Positions 7,800 through 14,652 of a stretch of 20,208 nt of DNA are shown one piece after another. Below the pieces are notes generated by a model that saw only the letters and a program-made list of their open reading frames with translations, did no database searches and was not told where the DNA came from. The position numbers and the translations under genes were made by a program. The stretch comes from RGIG1934 sp964492545 (GTDB lineage Bacteria > Bacillota > Clostridia > Lachnospirales > Lachnospiraceae), in assembly GCA_964492545.1 (NCBI GenBank), contig CAZBKO010000034.1:1-20208 (forward strand), given 5' to 3'. Each line of letters starts with the position of its first letter. The first letter of the stretch is position 1.

Positions 7800-8243
7800 T
7801 TAGTCGTTCAAGTCAACATCCTCTTCACCATCATGAATATCTTTTTTAGGCTCCTTTAGTCCGGGAATTTCAATATTATTCTTCTTGGCATAATCCCATA
7901 ATGCCGCATGTATTGCTTCTTCAGCTAACAGAGAACAGTGTACCTTTACAGGAGGAAGTCCGTCAAGTGCCTCCATGACAGCTTTATTAGTAACTGCCAA
8001 CGCCTCTTCTATTGTCTTTCCCTTAACAAGCTCAGTAGCCATGCTGCTTGTAGCAACAGCTGCTCCACACCCAAAAGTCTTAAACTTACAGTCTCTTATT
8101 ATTTTGTCATTATCTACATCTAAATATATTCTCATAATATCGCCACATTTGGCATTTCCAACTGTGCCAACACCACTTGCATTCTCTATTTCTCCAACAT
8201 TTCTTGGATTATTAAAATGATCCATAACTTTTTCACTATACAT
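7800..8243 (-). CDS. nifU: Iron-sulphur cluster scaffold, NifU/IscU-type
   Basis: Scaffold on which iron and sulphur from NifS are assembled into clusters before transfer to apoproteins. It has 147 residues in a single U-type domain. The three ligand cysteines are present: Cys33 in AKCGD, Cys59 in FGCGAAVA and Cys103 in VHCSLLAEEA, with Asp35 completing the set. After about residue 125 there is a short acidic tail (ends GEEDVDLND). The chosen ATG at 8243 gives MYSEKVMDHFNNPRNVG and follows AGAGG at 8 bases. An in-frame TTG at 8264 lacks a ribosome site. It starts 24 bases after the nifS stop, in the same transcript. Confidence 0.94.
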   Translation of the reverse strand: MYSEKVMDHFNNPRNVGEIENASGVGTVGNAKCGDIMRIYLDVDNDKIIRDCKFKTFGCGAAVATSSMATELVKGKTIEEALAVTNKAVMEALDGLPPVKVHCSLLAEEAIHAALWDYAKKNNIEIPGLKEPKKDIHDGEEDVDLND

Positions 8244-8267
8244 AAATTTACCTCTTTTCTTCAAATA

Positions 8268-9452
8268 TTAATTATGCTTTCCAGCAACAAAATCTTCGTA
8301 CAACGGTGACATATTTCTCAATCTGTCTACAATAGCCTTAACCGACTCAATAAGATAATCTATATCCTCTTTTGTGGTTACTTCTGACAATGTTATTCTA
8401 AGTGAGCCATGGGCAATTTCATGTGGCAGACCTATAGCCAAAAGAACATGTGATGGATCTAGAGAGCCGGATGTACATGCTGAGCCGGATGAAGCACATA
8501 TGCCCTTCTGATCAAGCATAATCAGTAATGACTCACCCTCAATAAATCTAAAACAAAAATTAGCATTATTTGGGAGTCTGTCCTCTCTATGACCATTGAG
8601 TCTTGAATATGGAATTTCCTTTAACACTTTTTCTATCAAATAATCTCTAAGATTTTTCTCAATTTCAGAGTATTCTTCCATGTGATTTGCTGCTATGTCA
8701 GCAGCTTTTCCCAAACCAACAATTGCCGGCACATTAAGAGTTCCTGCTCTCCTGCTTCTCTCCTGGGCACCACCATGAATAAATGCACCTATTTTAACAG
8801 AATTTCTGATATACATAACACCAATACCTTTTGGTCCATGAATTTTATGACCGCTGGCGCTTAACATATCAATATTAAGCTCGTCCACATTTATTCTTAT
8901 GTGTCCAAATGCCTGAACAGCATCTGTATGGAATAAAATGCCATGCTTCTTTGCTATTGTACCAATTTCTTTAATTGGCTCAATCGTTCCTATTTCATTA
9001 TTAGCAAACATTATTGAAATAAGAATAGTATCAGGTCTGATTGCTTTTTCAAGCTCATCAAGCTTAATAACACCATTCTCATCCACGTCAAGATATGTTA
9101 TTTCATATCCTTGCTTTGCAAGATATTCACATGTATGTAAAACGGCATGATGTTCTATCTTGGATGTTATAATGTGTTTTCCTTTATCCTTAAGTGCAAA
9201 TGCCGTAGCCTTAAGTGCCCAGTTATCTGACTCACTTCCGCCACCTGTAAAATAAATTTCATTATCCTTTGCACCTATAAGATTGGCTACTCTTGTTCTT
9301 GCTTCGTCTACCGCCTTTTTACTTTCTCCGGCAAAGCTATATACACTGGATGGATTACCATAATATGTTGTAAGATATGGCATCATTTCCTCTAATACCT
9401 CTGGATATAATGATGTTGTTGCAGCATTATCTAAATATATAAGTTTGTTCAT
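8268..9452 (-). CDS. nifS: Cysteine desulfurase
   Basis: PLP enzyme that removes sulphur from cysteine, forming alanine and an enzyme persulphide used for cluster assembly. At 394 residues it is the usual NifS/IscS length. His102 in KIEHHAV, Asp177 and Gln180 in HTDAVQ, and the PLP-binding Lys203 in SASGHKIHGPKG are all present. The catalytic Cys326 sits in the loop SSGSACTSGS, the group I pattern. The ATG follows GGAGG at 6 bases. It is the first gene of the nifS-nifU-rrf2 operon, directly behind a consensus promoter. The partner scaffold next door supports a general housekeeping iron-sulphur role. iscS would be an equally fair symbol. Confidence 0.96.
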   Translation of the reverse strand: MNKLIYLDNAATTSLYPEVLEEMMPYLTTYYGNPSSVYSFAGESKKAVDEARTRVANLIGAKDNEIYFTGGGSESDNWALKATAFALKDKGKHIITSKIEHHAVLHTCEYLAKQGYEITYLDVDENGVIKLDELEKAIRPDTILISIMFANNEIGTIEPIKEIGTIAKKHGILFHTDAVQAFGHIRINVDELNIDMLSASGHKIHGPKGIGVMYIRNSVKIGAFIHGGAQERSRRAGTLNVPAIVGLGKAADIAANHMEEYSEIEKNLRDYLIEKVLKEIPYSRLNGHREDRLPNNANFCFRFIEGESLLIMLDQKGICASSGSACTSGSLDPSHVLLAIGLPHEIAHGSLRITLSEVTTKEDIDYLIESVKAIVDRLRNMSPLYEDFVAGKHN

Positions 9453-9494
9453 TGTTTACCTCCATTTATTTCCTAGTTTGTTGATATAGTTTAT

Positions 9495-9522
9495 ATTATA
9501 TATACTTAATAGGAATTGTCAA
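9495..9522 (-). promoter_or_regulatory. Consensus sigma-A promoter for nifS-nifU-rrf2
   Basis: The minus strand has a perfect TTGACA at 9522-9517, a 16-base spacer and a perfect TATAAT at 9500-9495. The leader is about 36 bases. Such a strong promoter would be expected to need a repressor. Confidence 0.85.
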
Positions 9523-9524
9523 GT
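9504..9524. promoter_or_regulatory. Candidate Rrf2 operator over the nifS promoter
   Basis: An imperfect dyad, ACTTGA and TTAAGT separated by 9 bases on the minus strand, covers the -35 and most of the spacer. The size and placement suit a dimeric Rrf2 repressor, and an Rrf2 gene is encoded in the same operon. The assignment is inference; one base pair of the six is mismatched. Confidence 0.45.
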
Positions 9525-9561
9525 TGTTTTATTAACATTTATCTGCACATCCCGCGGAGCG

Positions 9562-9600
9562 TTTTTAATTGATAGGACGTAATTTCCTATCAACTAAAAA
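9562..9600. repeat. Long inverted repeat between the kinase terminator and the nifS promoter
   Basis: Perfect 9-base arms TTGATAGGA and TCCTATCAA (9569-9577, 9585-9593) flank a 7-base centre. Pairing extends outwards to 16 pairs with a single mismatch (G-U on the minus strand), using the T run of the neighbouring terminator. It has no T run of its own on the minus strand, so it is not a second plain terminator. It may be a protein site or a 3'-end RNA structure. Confidence 0.6.
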
Positions 9601-9629
9601 AAAGAACTCAGCGAACTGAATTCCTTTTT
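9596..9629 (-). terminator. Terminator of the sensor kinase gene, UUCG loop
   Basis: On the minus strand GAATTCAG and CTGAGTTC pair around a TTCG tetraloop, and A-U pairs can extend the stem to about 14. Eight T follow directly. It starts within a few bases of the kinase stop codon. Confidence 0.92.
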
Positions 9630-9630
9630 A

Positions 9631-12414
9631 TTATTCTAATATATATTTTTCCAATGTCTCGTACAATTTGTTAGGTTCAACCGGCTTTGCGAGATGTGCA
9701 TTCATGCCTGCCTCGTATGAATTTCTTATATCCTCATCATACGCATTGGCAGTCATTGCAATAATTGGTATTGCTTTTGAATCTGCCCTTTCAATGGCTC
9801 TTATGGCCATTGCAGCCTCTATACCGTTCATCTCAGGCATTCGAATGTCCATTAGCACTGCATCATAGTAATATTCTTTTGACTCTGAAAACTTATTAAC
9901 ACCTATTTTTCCATTCTGCGCCCAATCAACTATGCAGCCTGCTTTTTCTAAAAGCCTTTTCGCAATCTCTGCATTAAGCGGATGATCTTCACATAGCAAT
10001 ATCTTCTTACCAACTAATTTTTCCTTAACCACCTTCGCCTTTGTGGTGTTTTTCTTCTCTATTTCTTTTGCCTTATCATCAGATATATTTGTAAACTCCA
10101 AGGTAAAAGTAAAGGTTGTTCCAACACCCAGTTCACTTTCAACCTTAAGCTCACCACCCATAATATCAATCAAATTCTTCGTTATGGCAAGTCCAAGACC
10201 CGTTCCGGTTAATTCGCTGGACACCTCGCTGTTTTCCTGAGAATATGGCTTATAAATCTTATTGTCGATGAAGTCTCTGCTCATTCCAATTCCAGTATCA
10301 CGCACAGTAAATTTTTTTAGTGATGTATTCTCTTTCTCGCCAAGACATTCCATAATAATCTCAACCACACCATGTTCCGGTGTAAATTTTATGGCATTGG
10401 AAATAAGATTTGTAAATATCTGTTTTACTCTTATCTTATCAATCTCAATATATTTTTCCATAGACATATTAACATTAGTAATTCTTAAGTCTATATTTTT
10501 CTTTGTTGCGCTTATTCTCATCATCGAGAATATACTGTCAAAGTAATCAGCTGTGTATACTATTTCTCTATTCAGCTTCATTTTCTTGCTTTCAAGCTTC
10601 TGCAAATCTAATGTATCATTAATAAGGCTTAACATATATTCACTTGAGGCTAATGCTTTATCCATATTATCATGCATTATATCAACATCTTTACTTTGTC
10701 TTGTGAGCTCAATCATACCAAGAATCCCATTCATAGGTGTCCTCATATCATGGCTCATTCTTGCAAAGAATTCTGTTCTGTCTGCGTTGGCACTTTCAAT
10801 CTTTATCTTCTGTCTTCGCATAACATTAGCATAGGTTATTAATATAACAATAATAACAAGTATTACCACAAGCGCTACAACTCCTAAAATAATCACACCG
10901 GCATAATCTCTTATGATTGTTTTCCATGTAACAATTTCTTTTATAGTAAGTGCGTATTGAACCATTGAATTGGAAATCTTTGTCTGGTCAATTTTCTGAA
11001 TTCCTTTGTTAACAATACTCTGCAGCAACTGTGCATTATCACCTGTGAAGTACATAGCTATTCCGTTCATCTTCTCATCTGTCGGGAGCTCTCTAATATC
11101 ATCAATAGCCTGCTCCGTTAAAATATTATCAGCAATATGAACACTTAGATATGCTAAGTCTGCTTCACCCTTCTCCAGCTTCTTTATACATTCTGCCGGA
11201 GATGAACAATTTAAGATTTGACATTTGGGATACTTCTCTTTTATGTAATCTTCCAGCAAATTTCTGGTGCCAACAAATGCTATTGTATATGTGCCACTCT
11301 CTATATCAATATTATTTCCCGATTTATGGAATAAATTAAATGGCTCTGTTATAAGTGCATTGGTAACTCCCTGATCATTACTAATATTTACCGTAGAATC
11401 TGAGAACAATGTTGTAAACATAATCATATTCTCATCACTATTTTTCGGTTTCTCGCTAATAGGTCTTACATCTATATTAAGGCCTGTTATCTCATTTATC
11501 TGATTACAGGCATCAATGAGTGCGCCTCTCATGCTTTCTGTTTCCTTATCATACCATGAAAGGGGTTTGATATCTTCACTGTAATATACCGTGTATTCCT
11601 TTCCCTCATTAATCAGATCAAGCTCATCTTGATTCAATGGTTCACCAAGAATATCAGGAAAATACTTGTTCATCAGCTCATCATCTGCATTAGGTTCCTG
11701 TAAATTAATCTTGATTATTGCATTGTCAATGGTATTTGTTAAATCTGTATTTCCTTTCCAGCTTATGAAATAGAATGGAGAATATGAAAACTTCTCAATT
11801 ACATTCCAATCACTCTGCATAGTGTGGGAATTGGAAGCAATTATATCAAATTCTCCATTTAAAAATGCTTCCTCAAGCTCTTCCTGATTCTCATACGTTT
11901 TAATAACAGGTGAGATATTATGTTCACTGAAAACCATGTCCATCTCAGAACGTCTTACGTAATTCTTAGTACACCCAATTACTGATTGTCCTATGGTATC
12001 GTAATCCTCATATACCATATTATTATTCCCCAATACAGCCATTTCTCCCACTGTATATCCATAGCTTTCGAGACAGTACTCATACTTATCTTCTCGCTGC
12101 CTGCTCCACTGCGCTGTTCCAACTAAATCTACCTGATGCTCTTCAAGCATTTTGAGTGCATTTGACCACGTTCCGCAATCGACATATTCAAATTTCAATC
12201 CGGAATATGAAGAAATCTTATCCAATGCATCATTATCATAGCTAACTATATTTCCACCCGGTTCAACTGAGTAATAATTCCCCATATTGAAATATGCGAC
12301 CTTGATAATGCTGTCATCCTGTTGTTTCTGTGCACTGCACGGAATTGTATATGAGCATACAACTATAACACATAATATAAACGCTGCTAATTTCCCCATT
12401 AATGATTGTTTCAT
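9631..12414 (-). CDS. Hybrid sensor histidine kinase with periplasmic-type binding domains
   Basis: A 927-residue membrane sensor. It has a signal peptide or first membrane segment at about 8-28, then two extracytoplasmic solute-binding (SBP_bac_3-like) domains at about 36-255 and 270-480. A membrane helix follows at about 505-529. A HisKA domain has the phosphoryl-accepting His555 in FFARMSHDMRTPMNG, and an ATPase domain has Asn673 (NLISNAIKFT), DTGIGM at 706-711 and TGTGLGLAI at 736-744. The C-terminal receiver at about 803-925 has Glu809, Asp810, phospho-acceptor Asp856 (LMDIRMPEMNG) and Lys910. The layout recalls BvgS/EvgS but without an HPt domain. The likely ligand is a small solute such as an amino acid. 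No response regulator with an output domain or HPt protein is nearby. It is monocistronic, with its own promoter and terminator. Confidence 0.93.
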   Translation of the reverse strand: MKQSLMGKLAAFILCVIVVCSYTIPCSAQKQQDDSIIKVAYFNMGNYYSVEPGGNIVSYDNDALDKISSYSGLKFEYVDCGTWSNALKMLEEHQVDLVGTAQWSRQREDKYEYCLESYGYTVGEMAVLGNNNMVYEDYDTIGQSVIGCTKNYVRRSEMDMVFSEHNISPVIKTYENQEELEEAFLNGEFDIIASNSHTMQSDWNVIEKFSYSPFYFISWKGNTDLTNTIDNAIIKINLQEPNADDELMNKYFPDILGEPLNQDELDLINEGKEYTVYYSEDIKPLSWYDKETESMRGALIDACNQINEITGLNIDVRPISEKPKNSDENMIMFTTLFSDSTVNISNDQGVTNALITEPFNLFHKSGNNIDIESGTYTIAFVGTRNLLEDYIKEKYPKCQILNCSSPAECIKKLEKGEADLAYLSVHIADNILTEQAIDDIRELPTDEKMNGIAMYFTGDNAQLLQSIVNKGIQKIDQTKISNSMVQYALTIKEIVTWKTIIRDYAGVIILGVVALVVILVIIVILITYANVMRRQKIKIESANADRTEFFARMSHDMRTPMNGILGMIELTRQSKDVDIMHDNMDKALASSEYMLSLINDTLDLQKLESKKMKLNREIVYTADYFDSIFSMMRISATKKNIDLRITNVNMSMEKYIEIDKIRVKQIFTNLISNAIKFTPEHGVVEIIMECLGEKENTSLKKFTVRDTGIGMSRDFIDNKIYKPYSQENSEVSSELTGTGLGLAITKNLIDIMGGELKVESELGVGTTFTFTLEFTNISDDKAKEIEKKNTTKAKVVKEKLVGKKILLCEDHPLNAEIAKRLLEKAGCIVDWAQNGKIGVNKFSESKEYYYDAVLMDIRMPEMNGIEAAMAIRAIERADSKAIPIIAMTANAYDEDIRNSYEAGMNAHLAKPVEPNKLYETLEKYILE

Positions 12415-12486
12415 TATAGCCTCTTTTCAAATAACGAAGTGAAATAGTCCACCTCATCTTTCAGAAAATAGTTTCCATTTATCTTA

Positions 12487-12515
12487 ATTATATAACCAAC
12501 ATTCTGCAAATTCAA
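12487..12515 (-). promoter_or_regulatory. Sigma-A promoter for the sensor kinase
   Basis: The minus strand has TTGAAT at 12515-12510, a 17-base spacer and a perfect TATAAT at 12492-12487. It starts just after the stop of the AlkD-like gene and leaves a leader of about 65 bases. Confidence 0.75.
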
Positions 12516-12518
12516 GCC

Positions 12519-13208
12519 TTACAGATGTATTTTAAGTTTCAGCAGCTTATCCTTATCCTCGTCAGAAATTCTAAATGATTCTTTCATTTTCTGAATTGCT
12601 TTATTATGTGTCCATTTGTCCAGCTTATGTTCCCTGAGTATATCGTATACCTTCTCCGGATAGTGAATGTAAGCAGTTGCCATTGCCCATGCAACACCCA
12701 TTTTCGTATAATATCCGTCATAATTTAGCTTAAGCAGCACATCAAATATTCTATCCTCAAATTCATCACATAAAAAGTAGTCCATTATCATTATTGCTAC
12801 TACTCGCTGAACATACTCATCCTGAATAGTATATTTTGTCATAAGATAACTCCATACCTTTTCACGTTCCTTTGGCTTAAGCTTGAACGTTGAACAAAAT
12901 GTATCATTTAGAGACCAGTTGTCAATCTTATTAATATACCAGTCAAACCATTTTATTCTTTCATCTATATCTGTTTTTGCATATCCTACTACAAGACCTG
13001 CAATCATCGTTTCTTCAAAGTACATATACTGTGCTTCCTCAAGGTAACGGCGCCAGTCACCCTTTGAAATATCCTTAGCTATTTTTCTCAGCTGTGGAAT
13101 TCTTATTCCAAGAAGATTAGAACAGCCTGGTATTAAAGCTGCGGAAAACTTCTTATAATCGTGCTCTGCCAATTCCTCTAATTGTTTTCTTATTTCTAAA
13201 TAATTCAT
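12519..13208 (-). CDS. DNA alkylation repair protein, AlkD family
   Basis: A 229-residue all-helical HEAT-like-repeat DNA glycosylase that removes bulky or cationic N-alkylated purines. Family residues can be placed: Trp98 and Asp102 in DNWSLNDTFC correspond to the Trp109/Asp113 pair of AlkD, and Arg135 in DEYVQRVVA to its Arg148. WAMATAYIHYPE at 174-185 is also characteristic. The length is normal. The ATG follows AGGAG at 8 bases. It starts 57 bases after the UppS-like gene with no terminator seen between, so it is probably the last gene of the rpiR-sigE-remnant transcript. A functional link to those genes is not evident. The symbol is withheld because several AlkC/AlkD subfamilies exist. 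Confidence 0.88.
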   Translation of the reverse strand: MNYLEIRKQLEELAEHDYKKFSAALIPGCSNLLGIRIPQLRKIAKDISKGDWRRYLEEAQYMYFEETMIAGLVVGYAKTDIDERIKWFDWYINKIDNWSLNDTFCSTFKLKPKEREKVWSYLMTKYTIQDEYVQRVVAIMIMDYFLCDEFEDRIFDVLLKLNYDGYYTKMGVAWAMATAYIHYPEKVYDILREHKLDKWTHNKAIQKMKESFRISDEDKDKLLKLKIHL

Positions 13209-13265
13209 CTAAGTTTCTCCTATCCGTCAGCCACCACAGCATCATACAGATATTTACGCTAACAT

Positions 13266-13880
13266 TTATCCGCCAAGCGTTACATCCTGGTCCTGATACC
13301 ATATAAGTGCTCTCTCAAATTGTTCATCCTGATATTCCGGCCACATTTCATCTGCAACGTAAATATCTGCATATACGGACTGTACGGGCAAAAATCCAGA
13401 CAATCTACGTCTTCCGCCCCAGCGCATAATCATATCTATTCTTGATATTTCCTTAGAATGTATATTCATTGCCCTGTTGTCCTGTATATCCCATTTCCAG
13501 CTATAGTTTACCAGAAAATTGACTTTTATTCCCCCATTGTTAACTTTAGTTCTTTCTGTATATTTTAGCAGTTCCGTCGGGAAACAGTCAGATGCAGTAT
13601 TTCCCACAACAAGTATATAACAGTTCTCCTTGGAAATTATATCGACTGCTTCGATGCATGCCTTAGTAAATGCACGTACCTGTTCTTTGGGTCTCTTGCA
13701 GTTATCCATGGTAAAACCATAAAATGTTATTTCTTCAACGCCTGCCCTGACAGCTGCATGCATAATTTTAACCCCTGGGCACAGACCATAGTTGTATCCC
13801 ACTGTTCTATCCATTCCATTGCTCACAGCCCATCTTCTGTTTCCGTCAGGAATAATACCAATATGTTTTGGAACCCTCAT
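13266..13880 (-). CDS. Short, divergent cis-prenyltransferase (UppS-like)
   Basis: A 204-residue homologue of undecaprenyl diphosphate synthase (usually 240-255 residues), which builds lipid carriers from isopentenyl diphosphate. The catalytic loop PDGNRRWA at 11-18 keeps Asp12, and Arg153, Arg159 and Ser161 in MRWGGRRRLSGF match the phosphate-binding set. Changes are notable: the usual SxENWxRP is FTMDNCKRP, NYGGRxxI is NYSWKWDI, the conserved Glu of GE(Q/H)R is Arg157, and the metal-binding Glu is Asp172. About 25 residues are missing between WDI and IDMIMRW. The ATG follows AGGAGG at 6 bases. It lies 51 bases after the sigma fragment. It is probably a paralogue with another chain length or substrate rather than the essential enzyme, which I would expect elsewhere. 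Confidence 0.82.
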   Translation of the reverse strand: MRVPKHIGIIPDGNRRWAVSNGMDRTVGYNYGLCPGVKIMHAAVRAGVEEITFYGFTMDNCKRPKEQVRAFTKACIEAVDIISKENCYILVVGNTASDCFPTELLKYTERTKVNNGGIKVNFLVNYSWKWDIQDNRAMNIHSKEISRIDMIMRWGGRRRLSGFLPVQSVYADIYVADEMWPEYQDEQFERALIWYQDQDVTLGG

Positions 13881-13931
13881 TCATAACCTCCTATTAATTC
13901 CGAAGCTATAAGTATTATACCCCGTTTATAT

Positions 13932-14288
13932 TTACTCAAACCTTACAATTTCCTTTTTTAATCTCTTAATTATTTTCTTTTCCAATCTTGAAATATATGA
14001 CTGGGAAATTCCAAGCTCATCTGCAACTTCCTTCTGTGTCATTTCATTTCCATCCCGGTTATTAAGTCCAAATCTCATTTCAACTATCATTTTTTCACGA
14101 TTTGTAAGCTTGCCTATGGCCTTATTTAGAAGATTTCTCTCAACCTCGTCCTCTATATCACGATAAATGACATCCTCCTCTGTTCCAAGCACATCTGATA
14201 ACAGAAGCTCATTTCCATCCCAATCCACATTTAGAGGTTCATCTATGGAAACCTCCATTTTAGTCTTGTTATTTCTCCTAAGATACAT
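13932..14288 (-). CDS. C-terminal half of a SigE-type sporulation sigma factor
   Basis: A 118-residue protein matching, from memory, the second half of the mother-cell sigma factor SigE (about 240 residues). It begins MYLRRNNK, continues with DEPLNVDWDGNELLLSD at 17-33, and ends in an intact region 4.2 (KEVADELGISQSYISRLEKK). Regions 1.2 to most of 2.4, which bind core polymerase and melt the -10 element, are absent. In the same frame, four codons before the ATG read HEIL, matching the family phrase NEILMYLRR, so the homology continues upstream until a stop codon at 14303-14301. This is a truncated gene, not a short family. The ATG overlaps the rpiR stop by one base (TAATG), and the ribosome site is weak (GAGA), implying coupling. 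It may be a remnant, a -35-binding decoy or a sigma modulator. Confidence 0.85.
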   Translation of the reverse strand: MYLRRNNKTKMEVSIDEPLNVDWDGNELLLSDVLGTEEDVIYRDIEDEVERNLLNKAIGKLTNREKMIVEMRFGLNNRDGNEMTQKEVADELGISQSYISRLEKKIIKRLKKEIVRFE

Positions 14289-14584
14289 TAATATCTCATG
14301 CTATCATTTTCATCAAATGGAAAATTGAAATCTATATCACCTTTATGTGCATTCTGGTATTGAATCTCAGTCACATAATCCTTCATGAATTCTTTCCAGC
14401 CCTCGTATCCCATGGACTTTGCAAAACGTACAACCGTTGCCTTTGATGTAAATGTCTTTTCTGCTATTTCACTGATTGTATATTTATATATATTACCTTG
14501 CTCTTTAATAATAAATTCGCCAACTGCATGTCTGGCATCTGTATATTTCATTGTTGTTTCTTCTATTTTCTGGAATAAAAACAT
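14288..14584 (-). CDS. RpiR-family regulator truncated after the HTH domain
   Basis: A 98-residue protein that corresponds to the N-terminal DNA-binding domain of RpiR regulators, which normally control sugar-phosphate metabolism and run to about 280 residues. The helix-turn-helix is at about 36-58 (TISEIAEKTFTSKATVVRFA), followed by the family phrase MGYEGWKEF. The protein ends at FPFDENDSMRY, where the SIS sugar-phosphate-binding domain should begin. It should therefore bind DNA but lack its effector response. The ATG follows GAGGAG at 7 bases and has a strong promoter. It lies directly after a 6-phospho-beta-glucosidase gene, a natural target for an RpiR regulator, which suggests the intact ancestor controlled that operon. 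It is coupled to the sigma fragment. Confidence 0.85.
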   Translation of the reverse strand: MFLFQKIEETTMKYTDARHAVGEFIIKEQGNIYKYTISEIAEKTFTSKATVVRFAKSMGYEGWKEFMKDYVTEIQYQNAHKGDIDFNFPFDENDSMRY

Positions 14585-14614
14585 CTGTAATCTCCTCGAT
14601 TTATATTTTATTCC

Positions 14615-14643
14615 ATAATAACATTGTAATCTGTTTTTTTCAA
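14615..14643 (-). promoter_or_regulatory. Sigma-A promoter for the rpiR-remnant operon
   Basis: The minus strand has TTGAAA at 14643-14638, a 17-base spacer ending in TGT, and TATTAT at 14620-14615, an extended -10 promoter. It lies wholly between the glucosidase stop and the rpiR start. No terminator for the glucosidase operon is seen, so read-through is likely. Confidence 0.75.
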
Positions 14644-14652
14644 TGTCACAAA

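Noticed and set aside
13932..14288. A complete small ECF-type sigma factor
   Set aside because: Region 2 is absent and the sequence matches the second half of SigE; the homology also continues upstream of the ATG.
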